Position numbers and translations under genes: made by a program. A DNA stretch of 64,000 bases from Candidatus Nitrospira nitrificans (lineage in GTDB: Bacteria > Nitrospirota > Nitrospiria > Nitrospirales > Nitrospiraceae), in NCBI RefSeq assembly GCF_001458775.1, contig NZ_CZPZ01000006.1, positions 57,006-121,005 of the forward strand. The letters run 5' to 3'. The notes beneath the pieces are model-generated. The model saw only the letters and a program-made list of their open reading frames with translations. It made no database searches and was not told the DNA's origin. Positions within the stretch are counted from its first letter, which is position 1. Each line of letters begins with the position of its first letter. This document shows, in pieces, positions 7,311-15,866 of this stretch.

Positions 7311-8719
7311 CTGTAGATAGCACATCATCTGTCCGATTTGTGTAGCACGTGAAGTGTCCGGTTTAAGGTGGGCCCCAAGGAGGGGCCACGATGACACGGG
7401 CGAACGTGCTGCAGGAGGTGCGACAGATGCGATTTGAAGAGCTGTATAGCCGGCGACAGCGCCGAGAACTGACGATGGTGGAAGCGGCGGAGCTCTTGGG
7501 CGTAACAGAACGGACCTTCCGTCGGTGGAGTACGCGCTATGAAACGGAGGGGATCGAGGGGCTGGAGGGTCGACGGCTGGGTCGGGCCTCTGCCCGGGCG
7601 GTCCCCATCGATGAGGCCCTGCAGATGGTGCAGCTGTATGAGAGCCGCTACACGGGCTGGACCGTCAAACATTTCCATGAACGCTGGCACGCGGAGCATG
7701 GCGGGACCCGGTCCTCTACGTGGACCAAGAACCGATTGCAACGGGCGGGACCCGTGGCGCGGGCGCCCCGGCGTGGGGCGCATCGCAAGAAGCGGCCTCG
7801 CAAACCGATGCCCGGCATAATGCTGCATCAAGATGGGTCCACGCATGAGTGGGTGGTGGGCTCTCAGTGGGATCTGATTGTGACCGTGGATGACGCGACG
7901 AGCGAGATCTATTCGGCCTTCTTCGGTGAAGAAGAGGGAACCATGAGCAGTTTCCAGGGCCTGGGGGAGGTCATTGAGGCGAAGGGGCTGTTCAGTTCCC
8001 TATATACCGATCGGGGCTCGCACTACTGGTACACTGAGGCGGCTGGGGGGCGGGGCGACAAGACACGCCCGACGCAAGTGCACCGCGCCTTACAGCAGCT
8101 GGGTATCACGCTGATTCCCGCCTATTCCCCGGAAGCCCGGGGTCGGTCGGAGCGCGTCTTCCGCACCCTGCAAGATCGGCTGCCGAAAGAGTTGGCCTTG
8201 GCGGGGATCACCACGATGGCCGCAGCCAACCGGTATCTCACCGAGCAGTTTGTCCCGGCCTACCACCAGCGGTTTGCGGTTCCCGCGGCAGAGTCGGGGA
8301 CGGCCTTGGTCCCGTGGATCGGGACGAACCTTGCGGAGATTCTGTGTGTGCAAGAAGAACGGGTCGTCGCGAATGACAACACGGTGCGCTCTCAAGGCCG
8401 GAGGCTCCAGATCCCACCTGACCCGCACCGCTTCCATTATGTGAAGGTCACCGTCCGGATTCATGCATATCCGGAGGGCGCGCTGGCGGTGTTGCACGGC
8501 CCCCGGTGTGTGGCGCGCTACGATGCGACGGGGCAATTGCGTGAGCCCACCCGGCTTCCCCCGATTGCCAAAGCCCGACCCAGGAGTCGGGTACCCAGAC
8601 AATCGTCGTGCTCAGAGCAACGGTGTGCGAAATAATTTCGGCACAGTGGAAATATTCGAGGAAAGTCCCGGGCAGATTCTGTGCTACAAAAACCGGACAA
8701 CTTCACTTGCTATCTACAG
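7311..8719 (+). mobile_element. ISNCY-type insertion sequence, about 1409 bp
   Basis: Ends are inverted: the first 12 bases CTGTAGATAGCA recur at the other end, with imperfect similarity continuing for some 40 bp (TGTCCG and TTGTAGCAC blocks on both sides). Outside lie near-identical 14-bp direct repeats, ATGATCATTACGAC (7297-7310) and ATGATCATTACGGC (8720-8733), differing at one base, as expected for an aged target duplication. One transposase gene fills the element. The insertion split the region between purA and tRNA-Ala without touching either promoter. Confidence 0.85.
7391..8635 (+). CDS. ISNCY family transposase
   Basis: 414 aa. The N-terminal helix-turn-helix (about residues 25-60, LTMVEAAELLGVTERTFRRW) is followed by a linker and an rve-type DDE core. 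HQDGSTHEW holds a candidate first Asp (148), YTDRGSHYW the second (207), and SPEARGRSERVF the catalytic Glu (254). A basic C-terminus follows. GGAGG stands eight bases before the ATG. The frame is uninterrupted, so the enzyme may still be active. It belongs with the inverted repeats at 7311 and 8719. Confidence 0.9.
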   Translation: MTRANVLQEVRQMRFEELYSRRQRRELTMVEAAELLGVTERTFRRWSTRYETEGIEGLEGRRLGRASARAVPIDEALQMVQLYESRYTGWTVKHFHERWHAEHGGTRSSTWTKNRLQRAGPVARAPRRGAHRKKRPRKPMPGIMLHQDGSTHEWVVGSQWDLIVTVDDATSEIYSAFFGEEEGTMSSFQGLGEVIEAKGLFSSLYTDRGSHYWYTEAAGGRGDKTRPTQVHRALQQLGITLIPAYSPEARGRSERVFRTLQDRLPKELALAGITTMAAANRYLTEQFVPAYHQRFAVPAAESGTALVPWIGTNLAEILCVQEERVVANDNTVRSQGRRLQIPPDPHRFHYVKVTVRIHAYPEGALAVLHGPRCVARYDATGQLREPTRLPPIAKARPRSRVPRQSSCSEQRCAK

Positions 8720-8789
8720 ATGATCATTACGGCCCTTCGCATTCAATTCTTTCTTCAAATCATGAAACTCCGATGCAACGACTGGTCGG

Positions 8790-8818
8790 TTGACTGGCTC
8801 TCAGCTGCGTGTTAGCAT
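8790..8818 (+). promoter_or_regulatory. Predicted promoter upstream of tRNA-Ala
   Basis: TTGACT (8790-8795), a 17-base spacer and TAGCAT (8813-8818) lie about 65 bp before tRNA-Ala. Good sigma-70 likeness, with no other gene to serve. Confidence 0.45.
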
Positions 8819-8881
8819 GCTGCGAATTGTTTCAACGCCTCAATTTTCCATAGTAATTTCGCTCTCTGAATCTCCAAGGGT

Positions 8882-8957
8882 GGGGCTGTAGCGCAGTTGG
8901 GAGCGCGCGTGAATGGCATTCACGAGGTCGCCGGTTCAATCCCGGCCAGCTCCACCA
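8882..8957 (+). tRNA. tRNA-Ala (anticodon GGC)
   Basis: Acceptor GGGGCTG/CAGCTCC, D stem GCGC/GCGC, anticodon stem CGTGA/TCACG with loop ATGGCAT, T stem GCCGG/CCGGC with TTCAATC, and an encoded ACCA end. Confidence 0.95.
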
Positions 8958-9142
8958 AACCTCGCACGTGCCGGCCGTTCCATAGAAGGTTTCGCGTAAC
9001 CGTAATGTTTCCGTTGTACGTCTCACTTATGCTCAACTTTCTTCAGCTCCCTCGCCTTCCGACCTACTAGCTGTTTCCCTCGTTCAAGTTTATCTCGGGT
9101 GACCCAGTCATCCCATAATCATTACACGGAAGGTTTGTCCCG

Positions 9143-10984
9143 ATGCTCCAGATTGAATCCATCAGCAAGCAATATTCCACAAAAGTCCTGCTTTCCGAGG
9201 CCTCTGCGCATCTTCGCCCACATTCACGAGTCGGTCTGGTTGGACCGAACGGCACCGGTAAGACCACACTCTTTCGTATGATCCTAGCCGAAGAGTCACC
9301 TGATGAAGGCTCGATCCGTAAACGACCTCGCCTTCGAATCGGCTACCTTCCACAGGAACTCGAAACCATTACCGGCAAGACTGTCCTCGATGCCACACAT
9401 CGCGACGAGTACCCTGAGCACGAAGCCAAGCGCATCTTGATGGGGTTGGGATTTACGGAGGTCGACTTCGATCGCCCCGTCGAGAAACTGTCCGGAGGCT
9501 ACCGGATGCGGGTCGCCTTGGGGCATCTGCTCTTGTCCAATCCCGACGTGCTCATGCTGGACGAACCGACCAACCATTTGGACAAGCCGACACAGCGCTG
9601 GTTCGAGCAGTTTCTTTTACAGTCGGGCATGACCCTCCTGATCATCAGCCACGACACCGCCTTTCTGGATCGCGTCGTCACGCACATCTGGGAACTACGG
9701 CACCATAAGATCGAGGAATACCGTGGCAACTATTCACTCTTCTGCAAACTGAAAGCTGAAAAGGACGCTCAGCTACAGGCCTCGGCGGCTCGCCAATCCA
9801 AAGAGGTCGCTCGGGTTCAAAAGTTTGTCGATCGCTTCCGATACCAGGCGAACAAAGCCAGTCAGGTTCAATCGCGCCTGAAGCAGCTCGATAAGGTCAA
9901 GCGGATTGAAATCCAGCGCGATCCGAAACGAGTCAAGTTCAGGTTTCCCCTCCCGTCGGCCAGCGGCCGTCAGGTATTAGACCTGGCTGGAGCCAGTAAG
10001 CGCTACGGCGAAAAAGTGGTGTACAAGACGCTCGATTTTTCCGTAGAGCGTGGCCAACGTATCGCCCTGGTCGGTGAGAACGGAGCCGGAAAGAGTACCC
10101 TCTTGAAGATGCTCGCCGGTGTCCTTCCTTCCGATACCGGCACCAGAACCGTCGGACACGGCGTGACATTGCACTACTTCGCCCAGCATCAGGCCGAAAC
10201 CTTGAATCCCGAACATTCGATTCTCGAATCGCTGGAAGAAGTCACCAAACATGCAGAAATGAATTTCCTGCGCGGCATCGCCGGCGCCTTCTTGTTTTCT
10301 GGTCAGGATCAGAAAAAACCGATCAAGGCGTTGAGCGGGGGTGAGCGAAACCGCGTGGCCCTCGCCCGCATGCTGGTCGAACCCGCTAATACCTTGCTGC
10401 TCGATGAGCCGACGAACCATTTGGACCCAGCCTCCGTGGATATGCTCACGGATGCATTGGCTGAATTCCCTGGGACCATCATCTTCATTTCCCATGACCC
10501 GACGTTTCTGGCGCGCATCGCCACCCGGGTCGTTGAGATTGAAGAGGGACAGGCGCGTAACTTCATCGGGGACTACGAATATTATTTGTGGAAGAAGGCC
10601 CAAGAGTTTGAATCGATTAAAGAAACGAGCGAAGAACTCGAACGAGCCTCCTCTCCTTCCTCTTCCGGCCCTACCAGAGCGATGGCTCAACAGATTCAAC
10701 CAAAAGGGCGCGGTGGAGAGCGACGTGATCTCACCAAGACGCAGGCTCGATTGGAGAAGCAGGTATCACGCGCCGAAACGGAGATTAGCGAGGCCGAAGA
10801 GAAGATCAAGACCCGCGAGACAGAATTGGCCGATCCGAAGCTCTACGAACAGTTCGACAGGTGGAACCTTCTGCATCATGAACAGGGAGAGTGGAAGCGC
10901 GACCTTGAGCGGCTGACCGCCCGGTGGGAATCCCTGTCGGCTGAATTAGAAAACGTCAAACAACAGCTGGTCTTGTTGGGGTAG
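9143..10984 (+). CDS. ABC-F type ATPase (Uup/YheS-like)
   Basis: 613 aa with two ATP-binding cassettes in one soluble chain and no membrane segments. Cassette 1 has GPNGTGKTTL, LSGGYRMRVALG and LMLDEPTNHLD. Cassette 2 has GENGAGKSTL, LSGGERNRVALAR and LLLDEPTNHLD. A charged interdomain linker rich in Lys and Arg lies between them, and a C-terminal coiled coil follows (about residues 530-610). Known members act on the ribosome, clearing stalls or supporting 50S assembly, and some give antibiotic resistance; the exact subgroup cannot be read here. A GGAAGG signal precedes the ATG. Confidence 0.93.
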   Translation: MLQIESISKQYSTKVLLSEASAHLRPHSRVGLVGPNGTGKTTLFRMILAEESPDEGSIRKRPRLRIGYLPQELETITGKTVLDATHRDEYPEHEAKRILMGLGFTEVDFDRPVEKLSGGYRMRVALGHLLLSNPDVLMLDEPTNHLDKPTQRWFEQFLLQSGMTLLIISHDTAFLDRVVTHIWELRHHKIEEYRGNYSLFCKLKAEKDAQLQASAARQSKEVARVQKFVDRFRYQANKASQVQSRLKQLDKVKRIEIQRDPKRVKFRFPLPSASGRQVLDLAGASKRYGEKVVYKTLDFSVERGQRIALVGENGAGKSTLLKMLAGVLPSDTGTRTVGHGVTLHYFAQHQAETLNPEHSILESLEEVTKHAEMNFLRGIAGAFLFSGQDQKKPIKALSGGERNRVALARMLVEPANTLLLDEPTNHLDPASVDMLTDALAEFPGTIIFISHDPTFLARIATRVVEIEEGQARNFIGDYEYYLWKKAQEFESIKETSEELERASSPSSSGPTRAMAQQIQPKGRGGERRDLTKTQARLEKQVSRAETEISEAEEKIKTRETELADPKLYEQFDRWNLLHHEQGEWKRDLERLTARWESLSAELENVKQQLVLLG

Positions 10985-11065
10985 TCCTATGATTCGTCTT
11001 ATGGCTGGTGGATGAAACAACCGGACCGCGTATAGCGGGTATTAATTGAATTTTTCCGGGGCCCG

Positions 11066-11458
11066 TTAGACAGAGGCTTTGAGGGTTTCTTCTAGATAGT
11101 AGTACAGCCAGCGGTTCTTCTCTTTCGTCACCAATTCATCCCAGACGACACCGATCAAGAATCCTTTTTTTTCCCAGGGCCTGACCCAGGCGACCGTCCC
11201 ATCGAGTTTTTCCTGTTGTTCGACTCGATCGGAATCGAGGAAGGCGAGCGAGACGGTGACTTTCTCGCTCGAAGGGAAGCGATCTTTAGTGTGAAGCCCG
11301 GCCCCGATCATGTTCACATTATCCAAGACTGCGGTACAGGCACGCCCGCCCTTCTTCGGCGACACCAAGGCGGAACCGACCAAGGTGGCTCGGACAAATT
11401 TCCTCCGCTCACTCAGTGCAACTACGCCGGCCGACGGTTTTCCTTGACCTCGCTTCAT
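11066..11458 (-). CDS. PilZ domain protein
   Basis: 130 aa. RRKFVR at residues 18-23 matches the RxxxR arm that grips cyclic di-GMP, and DNVNMIGAGL follows at the expected distance. In the consensus (D/N)xSxxG the serine is replaced here by Asn, so binding may be altered. The rest is a beta barrel ending in a helix. It probably acts as a stand-alone c-di-GMP sensor of unknown target. It lies alone between the ABC-F gene and rarA. Confidence 0.7.
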   Translation of the reverse strand: MKRGQGKPSAGVVALSERRKFVRATLVGSALVSPKKGGRACTAVLDNVNMIGAGLHTKDRFPSSEKVTVSLAFLDSDRVEQQEKLDGTVAWVRPWEKKGFLIGVVWDELVTKEKNRWLYYYLEETLKASV

Positions 11459-11508
11459 CTCTCTAAGTATAACCGATTAGACAAGAATGTAAACCATGAC
11501 AATCGGCC

Positions 11509-12804
11509 CTATTCCAGAGGCTTTGGGCGGTAGTACTGTCGGCCTTTGAGTGGCGGTGGGAGGTGGGTTTGTTCGGTGCGCGCCGACGGGTCGTCGTGGA
11601 CATAGCGGTAGTCGGTTCCATAGCCTAGGTCCCTCATGAAGGAGGTCACGGCGTTCCGGAGATGAAGCGGAACCCCAAGATTGCCGTAGGTTCTGGCGTC
11701 CTGGAGCGCTTCCAAGAGACCAACGTAAGACGCGTTGTCTTTGGGTCGTGAGGCCAGGTATGTGGTACCTTGAGCCAAGTTGATCTGCGCCTCTGGGTGC
11801 CCTACGAACTGGACGGCTTGCGCCACCGATGTGGCGACGAGAAGGGCGAGGGGGGCGGCGTTGCCGATGTCCTCCGAGGCAAAGATCACCATCCGCCGAG
11901 CGATGAATTTCGGATCTTCGCCGGCCTCCAGCATCCTAGCCAGCCAGTACAGCGCTCCATTCGGATCAGAATCGCGCAGGCTTTTAATATAGGCTGAAAT
12001 GACGTTGTAGTGTTCCTCGCCTGACTTATCGTAGCGCAAGGATTTCTTGCCGAGGGCCGCTTCCAACATCGCTGCATCGATCACGCGCTCGCCATCGGGT
12101 CCTGGAGGCGCTTGTGTCACCACAAATTCCAATGATGTGAGCAGCGCCCGCGCATCACCATTGCCGAACGCAGTCAGTCGTTGTCGTGCCTCCGATGAAA
12201 AACGCGCCTTCCATTTGCCCAGCCCCCAGCGGAAGTCGGCAAGCGCACGATCTAGAATCTGACCCAATGCTTCCTCGGTCAGCGGTTTGAGTAGGACCAC
12301 CAGCGAACGGGACAAGAGAGGGCTGATGATTTCGAAGGAAGGATTCTCTGTGGTTGCACCGACCAAAATGACGGTGCCCCGTTCGACATGCGGGAGAAAC
12401 GCGTCTTGCTGAGCTTTGTTGAAGCGGTGGATTTCATCGACGAAAAGTATGGTCCTCTGCCCATTGATCGACCGACGTTGTTCGGCTGCCTTGATGATCG
12501 TGCGCAACTCAGGCACACCGCTGGTTACGGCTGAAAACGGAACAAATTGCGCCTTCGTATGCCGGGCAATCAGATGGGCCAACGTCGTCTTCCCCGAACC
12601 GGGCGGCCCCCAGAAAATCACGGACGAGAGTTGGTCGGCCTCGATGGCCCGCCGAAGCGGCCGATCCGGCGCCGTAATATCGTCTTGCCCCACGAAATCG
12701 GCAAACACACGCGGCCGCATCCGCTCGGCGAGCGGGGCCTCGACCGTGTCTTCGCGGTCTGGAGGCGTGAACAAATCAGGAGCTTGGTCACGAGCGCGAG
12801 TCAT
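11509..12804 (-). CDS. rarA: Replication-associated recombination protein A (AAA+ ATPase)
   Basis: 431 aa, normal for RarA/MgsA, a clamp-loader-like ATPase acting at stalled replication forks. Seen: Walker A GPPGSGKT at 66-73, Walker B FVDEIHRF at 121-128, sensor 1 GATTENPSFE, and the C-terminal tetramerisation region with ASEDIGNAAP and GAMYWLARML-type segments (here GALYWLARML). The start is the ATG close to the intergenic boundary with the divergent hydrolase gene. Confidence 0.95.
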   Translation of the reverse strand: MTRARDQAPDLFTPPDREDTVEAPLAERMRPRVFADFVGQDDITAPDRPLRRAIEADQLSSVIFWGPPGSGKTTLAHLIARHTKAQFVPFSAVTSGVPELRTIIKAAEQRRSINGQRTILFVDEIHRFNKAQQDAFLPHVERGTVILVGATTENPSFEIISPLLSRSLVVLLKPLTEEALGQILDRALADFRWGLGKWKARFSSEARQRLTAFGNGDARALLTSLEFVVTQAPPGPDGERVIDAAMLEAALGKKSLRYDKSGEEHYNVISAYIKSLRDSDPNGALYWLARMLEAGEDPKFIARRMVIFASEDIGNAAPLALLVATSVAQAVQFVGHPEAQINLAQGTTYLASRPKDNASYVGLLEALQDARTYGNLGVPLHLRNAVTSFMRDLGYGTDYRYVHDDPSARTEQTHLPPPLKGRQYYRPKPLE

Positions 12805-12883
12805 CGTACTCCTCGGAACGATCTGAAATTGTATACTCCGTGCCGGATGATCGCAAATAGCCTCTTGACCATACAGGCGGCCG

Positions 12884-13711
12884 ATGGTACGAACACCGCA
12901 ACCTACGGAGCAGACTGTGCAAGCTCAGGTCAACGGCATCACCCTCGCTTATAACGATCAGGGCTCCGGCCCTCCCCTCATCTTTCTTCACGCCTTTCCG
13001 CTTAACCGCACCATGTGGGTAGAGCAGGAATCCCGGTTTTCATCACAGTTCCGGGTTATTACAGTCGACCTGCGCGGGTATGGGGAATCCGACGCGCCGC
13101 TCGGGCGATATGCTCTGGACCAAGCCGCCGCCGATGTGATCGGGCTTCTTGATAACCTCTCGATCCGACAGGCGGTTTTTGTCGGATTATCCATGGGCGG
13201 CTATATCCTGTTTGCTCTCTACCGCAAGTATGCAGACCGCGTAACAGGCTTGGTGCTCGCTGACACCAGAGCGCAGGCCGATACAGCAGAAGGGAAAGAA
13301 GCGCGGTTTCAGATGGCGCAGACTGCCTACAAGAACGGATCATCGGCCATTGCCGATCTCATGATCCCGAAATTACTGAGTCCCGCGACAGTCCAGACAA
13401 AGCCGGACTTGGTGCGCCGAGTGCGAAGGATGATCGACCGCAATCAAGTCAGCGGCATAGCCGGAGGCTTGATGGCAATGGCCGAACGGCCCGACTCCGT
13501 CACGCTTTTGAAAGAGATCACCTGTCCCACCCAGATCATCGTCGGTGAGCAGGACCTTCCCACCCCGCCGGCGGACGCCAAACTCATGGCCGACCATATT
13601 CCCGGTGCCTGTTTGACCATCATTCCAAGAGCCGCCCATCTTTCAAATCTCGAGCAGCCGGACCTGTTCAATGAGACCATCTGCTCATTTATTTTGAAGG
13701 CACCGAGATAA
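12884..13711 (+). CDS. Alpha/beta hydrolase
   Basis: 275 aa. Seen: HAFPLN oxyanion region, nucleophile elbow GLSMGG with Ser103, Asp224 in GEQD and His252 in AAHLSN, which form the catalytic triad. The overall pattern matches the 3-oxoadipate enol-lactonase / AB hydrolase-1 group, but the substrate cannot be told. It is divergent from rarA and precedes the convergent folE. The first ATG is used; starts a few codons downstream are possible. Confidence 0.88.
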   Translation: MVRTPQPTEQTVQAQVNGITLAYNDQGSGPPLIFLHAFPLNRTMWVEQESRFSSQFRVITVDLRGYGESDAPLGRYALDQAAADVIGLLDNLSIRQAVFVGLSMGGYILFALYRKYADRVTGLVLADTRAQADTAEGKEARFQMAQTAYKNGSSAIADLMIPKLLSPATVQTKPDLVRRVRRMIDRNQVSGIAGGLMAMAERPDSVTLLKEITCPTQIIVGEQDLPTPPADAKLMADHIPGACLTIIPRAAHLSNLEQPDLFNETICSFILKAPR

Positions 13712-13743
13712 ACGGGTGGGTGAGAGGGGTACCGTCTGAGCGA

Positions 13744-14412
13744 TCAGTCTGGATCGCTGACGCGGCCGTGGCGAATCAATTTCAAAAACTCTACGCGCGT
13801 CTGGGATTGGCTACGGAACGCCCCCAACATAGAGCTGGTGACGGCCACGGTATTCTGTTTCTCCACCCCGCGCATCATCATGCAGAGATGCCGCGCTTCG
13901 ACGACGACACCCACGCCGTGCGCGTTCAGTTTGTTACTGAGAGTTTCGGCGATTTGAACCGTCAACCGTTCCTGTACCTGCAGCCGCCTTGCAAAGGTAT
14001 CGACGATCCGCGGAATCTTACTGAGACCGACGACTTTCTTGTTCGGCAAGTAGCCGACATGCACTCTGCCGAAAAACGGGAGCAGGTGGTGCTCACACAT
14101 ACTGAAGAAATCGATGTCTTTGACGATGACCATCTCGTCGTATTCGATCGGAAACAGCGCCCCGTTCAATAGATGGTCGATATCACGCTGATAGCCCTGC
14201 GTCATAAACGCCAGTGCTTTGGCCACGCGCTCCGGCGTTTTCAGCAAACCGTTGCGACCCGGTCGTTCCCCCAGCGCGAGGAGCATTTCGGTGACGAGCG
14301 ACTGGAGCACCGGTAAGTCAGCCGGCTTCCCGCTCCCGCTGGTGTCCTCAACTCGTTCTCGTCGTTTGTCTCTCTTCTGTTGCTTTCTCACTCCATTCCC
14401 TCGTCGTTTCAA
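13744..14412 (-). CDS. folE: GTP cyclohydrolase I
   Basis: 222 aa. It opens GTP to dihydroneopterin triphosphate, feeding folate or other pterins and 7-deazaguanines. Seen: zinc ligands in MCEHH (Cys106, His109) and Cys177 in [10 protein letters not shown], plus the [10 protein letters not shown] and QVQERLT blocks. The first 30 residues are an unusual basic tail ([12 protein letters not shown]), so the true start could lie further in. The ATG overlaps the queD stop by four bases (ATGA), so the pair is translationally coupled. Confidence 0.96.
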   Translation of the reverse strand: MKRRGNGVRKQQKRDKRRERVEDTSGSGKPADLPVLQSLVTEMLLALGERPGRNGLLKTPERVAKALAFMTQGYQRDIDHLLNGALFPIEYDEMVIVKDIDFFSMCEHHLLPFFGRVHVGYLPNKKVVGLSKIPRIVDTFARRLQVQERLTVQIAETLSNKLNAHGVGVVVEARHLCMMMRGVEKQNTVAVTSSMLGAFRSQSQTRVEFLKLIRHGRVSDPD

Positions 14413-14813
14413 GCGACGCCTGCATATTCGAAGTAGTTGTCTCTCGTCTCGATGACACCTACTTTATACAGACACCCGTCGGGCAATTGGGGCTCCAAAA
14501 TATCCCAGATCAATTTGACGATGTTCTCCCCGGTGGTCGTGAGTCCCTCCAGCGTCGGGTCGCTATTGAGGTCACGATGATCGAACCGATCGATAATCCT
14601 CTCGTTGACCAGCTGGTCGAGACGGTTGAGGTCCCACATCTCTTGGGTTCCTCCGCTTTGAACCGTGACCAGCACGACGTAGTTATGCCCGTGCCCGTTC
14701 GGATTATTGCATTTTCCGAACGCGGCCCAATTTTCCTCAGGCGTGAGCTGATCAGTGTGAAGCCTGTGGGCGGCGCAAAATCGATAACGCCTCGTCACGT
14801 GTACCTGCGACAT
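14409..14813 (-). CDS. queD: 6-pyruvoyl-tetrahydropterin synthase / QueD-like enzyme
   Basis: 134 aa from the ATG at MSQVHV; an upstream extension lacks homologous features. Zinc ligands His16 and the NGHGHNY pair His41/His43 are present, with the catalytic Cys35 in [18 protein letters not shown] segment and a C-terminal ETRDNYFEY with the substrate-binding Glu follow. Next to folE, it should take dihydroneopterin triphosphate on, to 6-carboxytetrahydropterin for queuosine or to pyruvoyl-tetrahydropterin. No other que gene is seen here, so both remain possible. Confidence 0.85.
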   Translation of the reverse strand: MSQVHVTRRYRFCAAHRLHTDQLTPEENWAAFGKCNNPNGHGHNYVVLVTVQSGGTQEMWDLNRLDQLVNERIIDRFDHRDLNSDPTLEGLTTTGENIVKLIWDILEPQLPDGCLYKVGVIETRDNYFEYAGVA

Positions 14814-14845
14814 TCGATTGCGTGTCTCTGGTGAACGGCATAAAT

Positions 14846-14880
14846 AGCAAGGACCGCTCGGGGTACGAGCGGTCCTTGCT
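14846..14880 (-). terminator. Strong hairpin downstream of erpA
   Basis: A perfect 14-bp stem (AGCAAGGACCGCTC and complement) with a seven-base loop lies 35 bp after the erpA stop. The following minus-strand bases are TATTTATG, a weak T-run. It separates erpA from queD-folE. Confidence 0.65.
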
Positions 14881-14915
14881 GAAAGGTCCATTGGTCGGCA
14901 TTCTGACGAGGACGC

Positions 14916-15236
14916 TTATGCGCTAAACGAGCTGCCGCAGCCGCACGTCGTTTTGGCCTGGGGATTCTTGATCGAAAAGCCAGAACCCTGCACACTGTCC
15001 ACGTAGTCCACTTCCGCGCCTTGAAGCAACGGCGCACTCTGAGAATCCATAATGACCTTCACATCACCCATCTCGATGACGGTGTCATCCTCGGCCATTT
15101 TGGACTCGAAGGCCATACCGTATTGGTAGCCGTTACATCCACCACCACGGACATATACCCGGAGCCCCACTACGTCCTTCTCTTCAGCCATCAACTCGCG
15201 TATCTTCTGTTCCGCAACCTGTGTAATCGTAACCAT
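14916..15236 (-). CDS. erpA: Iron-sulfur cluster insertion protein (A-type carrier)
   Basis: 106 aa, the usual HesB/IscA/ErpA size. The three cluster-binding cysteines are present: Cys34 in GGGCNGYQYG, Cys98 and Cys100 in the C-terminal CGCGSSF. It carries and inserts Fe-S clusters into target proteins in the cytosol; the neighbouring ferredoxin and NuoF are possible clients. A GAGGAGG signal is present before the ATG. Confidence 0.94.
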   Translation of the reverse strand: MVTITQVAEQKIRELMAEEKDVVGLRVYVRGGGCNGYQYGMAFESKMAEDDTVIEMGDVKVIMDSQSAPLLQGAEVDYVDSVQGSGFSIKNPQAKTTCGCGSSFSA

Positions 15237-15311
15237 CGGCTTCCTCCTCTATAAGTCGTCTAGCTCACCACCGTAAGCTAGAGTGATAGTCTAACACCTC
15301 TTACTCGAATA

Positions 15312-15647
15312 TCAACCCCATGCTTCCGATGTGGCCGTTTTTGGATTCTCCCATTTGGCTTCCGGCACACGCACCACAACATCCCCTAAGACACGTGCCT
15401 GGCACGCCAGACGATGCCAGGGCTGCGTCAACGCCTCCCGATCCAGCAGGTCTTGCTCGTCGAAATCGATCTCCGAGAGATGCTCATGCCCCAACTGGAC
15501 CTCCACTCGGCAGGTCGTGCAGGAAGCATTTCCTCCGCAGTCGTGGTTCAACCGAAAACCTACTTCTTTTGCAGCCTCGAGAAGCGAAATGTTCTCTTCC
15601 ACATCCCCGCTTCGTCCGTCTGAATGAAGAAATGTCACCCGCGGCAT
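15312..15647 (-). CDS. 2Fe-2S ferredoxin
   Basis: 111 aa from the ATG at MPRVTF, preceded by GAGGAGGAG. Cluster cysteines Cys37, Cys43, Cys46 and Cys82 follow the CX5CX2C...C pattern (HDCGGNASCTTCRVEV ... LACQARV) of adrenodoxin/Fdx-type plant-like ferredoxins. It likely moves single electrons for Fe-S assembly or as partner of a reductase. It sits downstream of nuoF, separated by repeat copy B. Confidence 0.9.
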   Translation of the reverse strand: MPRVTFLHSDGRSGDVEENISLLEAAKEVGFRLNHDCGGNASCTTCRVEVQLGHEHLSEIDFDEQDLLDREALTQPWHRLACQARVLGDVVVRVPEAKWENPKTATSEAWG

Positions 15648-15658
15648 GACTCCTCCTC

Positions 15659-15832
15659 GCAGGATACTGAAAAACTCCGTCAGCGGCGTTCCCCGCCTTG
15701 CCCAAGCGGCTTCGCGAGGCAGGTCACATCGCACGCCTCGCGAATACGGGCTCAGAGACTCAACGTACCGAAGCGTACGCCTCGTCTCTTCGTTTGTTGA
15801 GGCCTTGCTGGACGGCTTTCTTGAGCATCCTG
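15659..15832 (-). repeat. Dispersed terminal-inverted repeat, copy B
   Basis: On the minus strand it begins CAGGATGCTCAAG, carries CCAGCAAGGCC, GAGGCGTAC and GGTACGTTGAG like copies A and D, and ends AGTTTTTCAGTATCCTGC. A block of about 60 bp rich in CG (CTCGCGAAGCCGCTT) is extra and matches copy C. It fills the nuoF-ferredoxin gap and stops at the ferredoxin ribosome binding site. Confidence 0.7.
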
Positions 15833-15866
15833 AGGTTGTTCCCGCATTAATACCTTCCGCTGCCTC

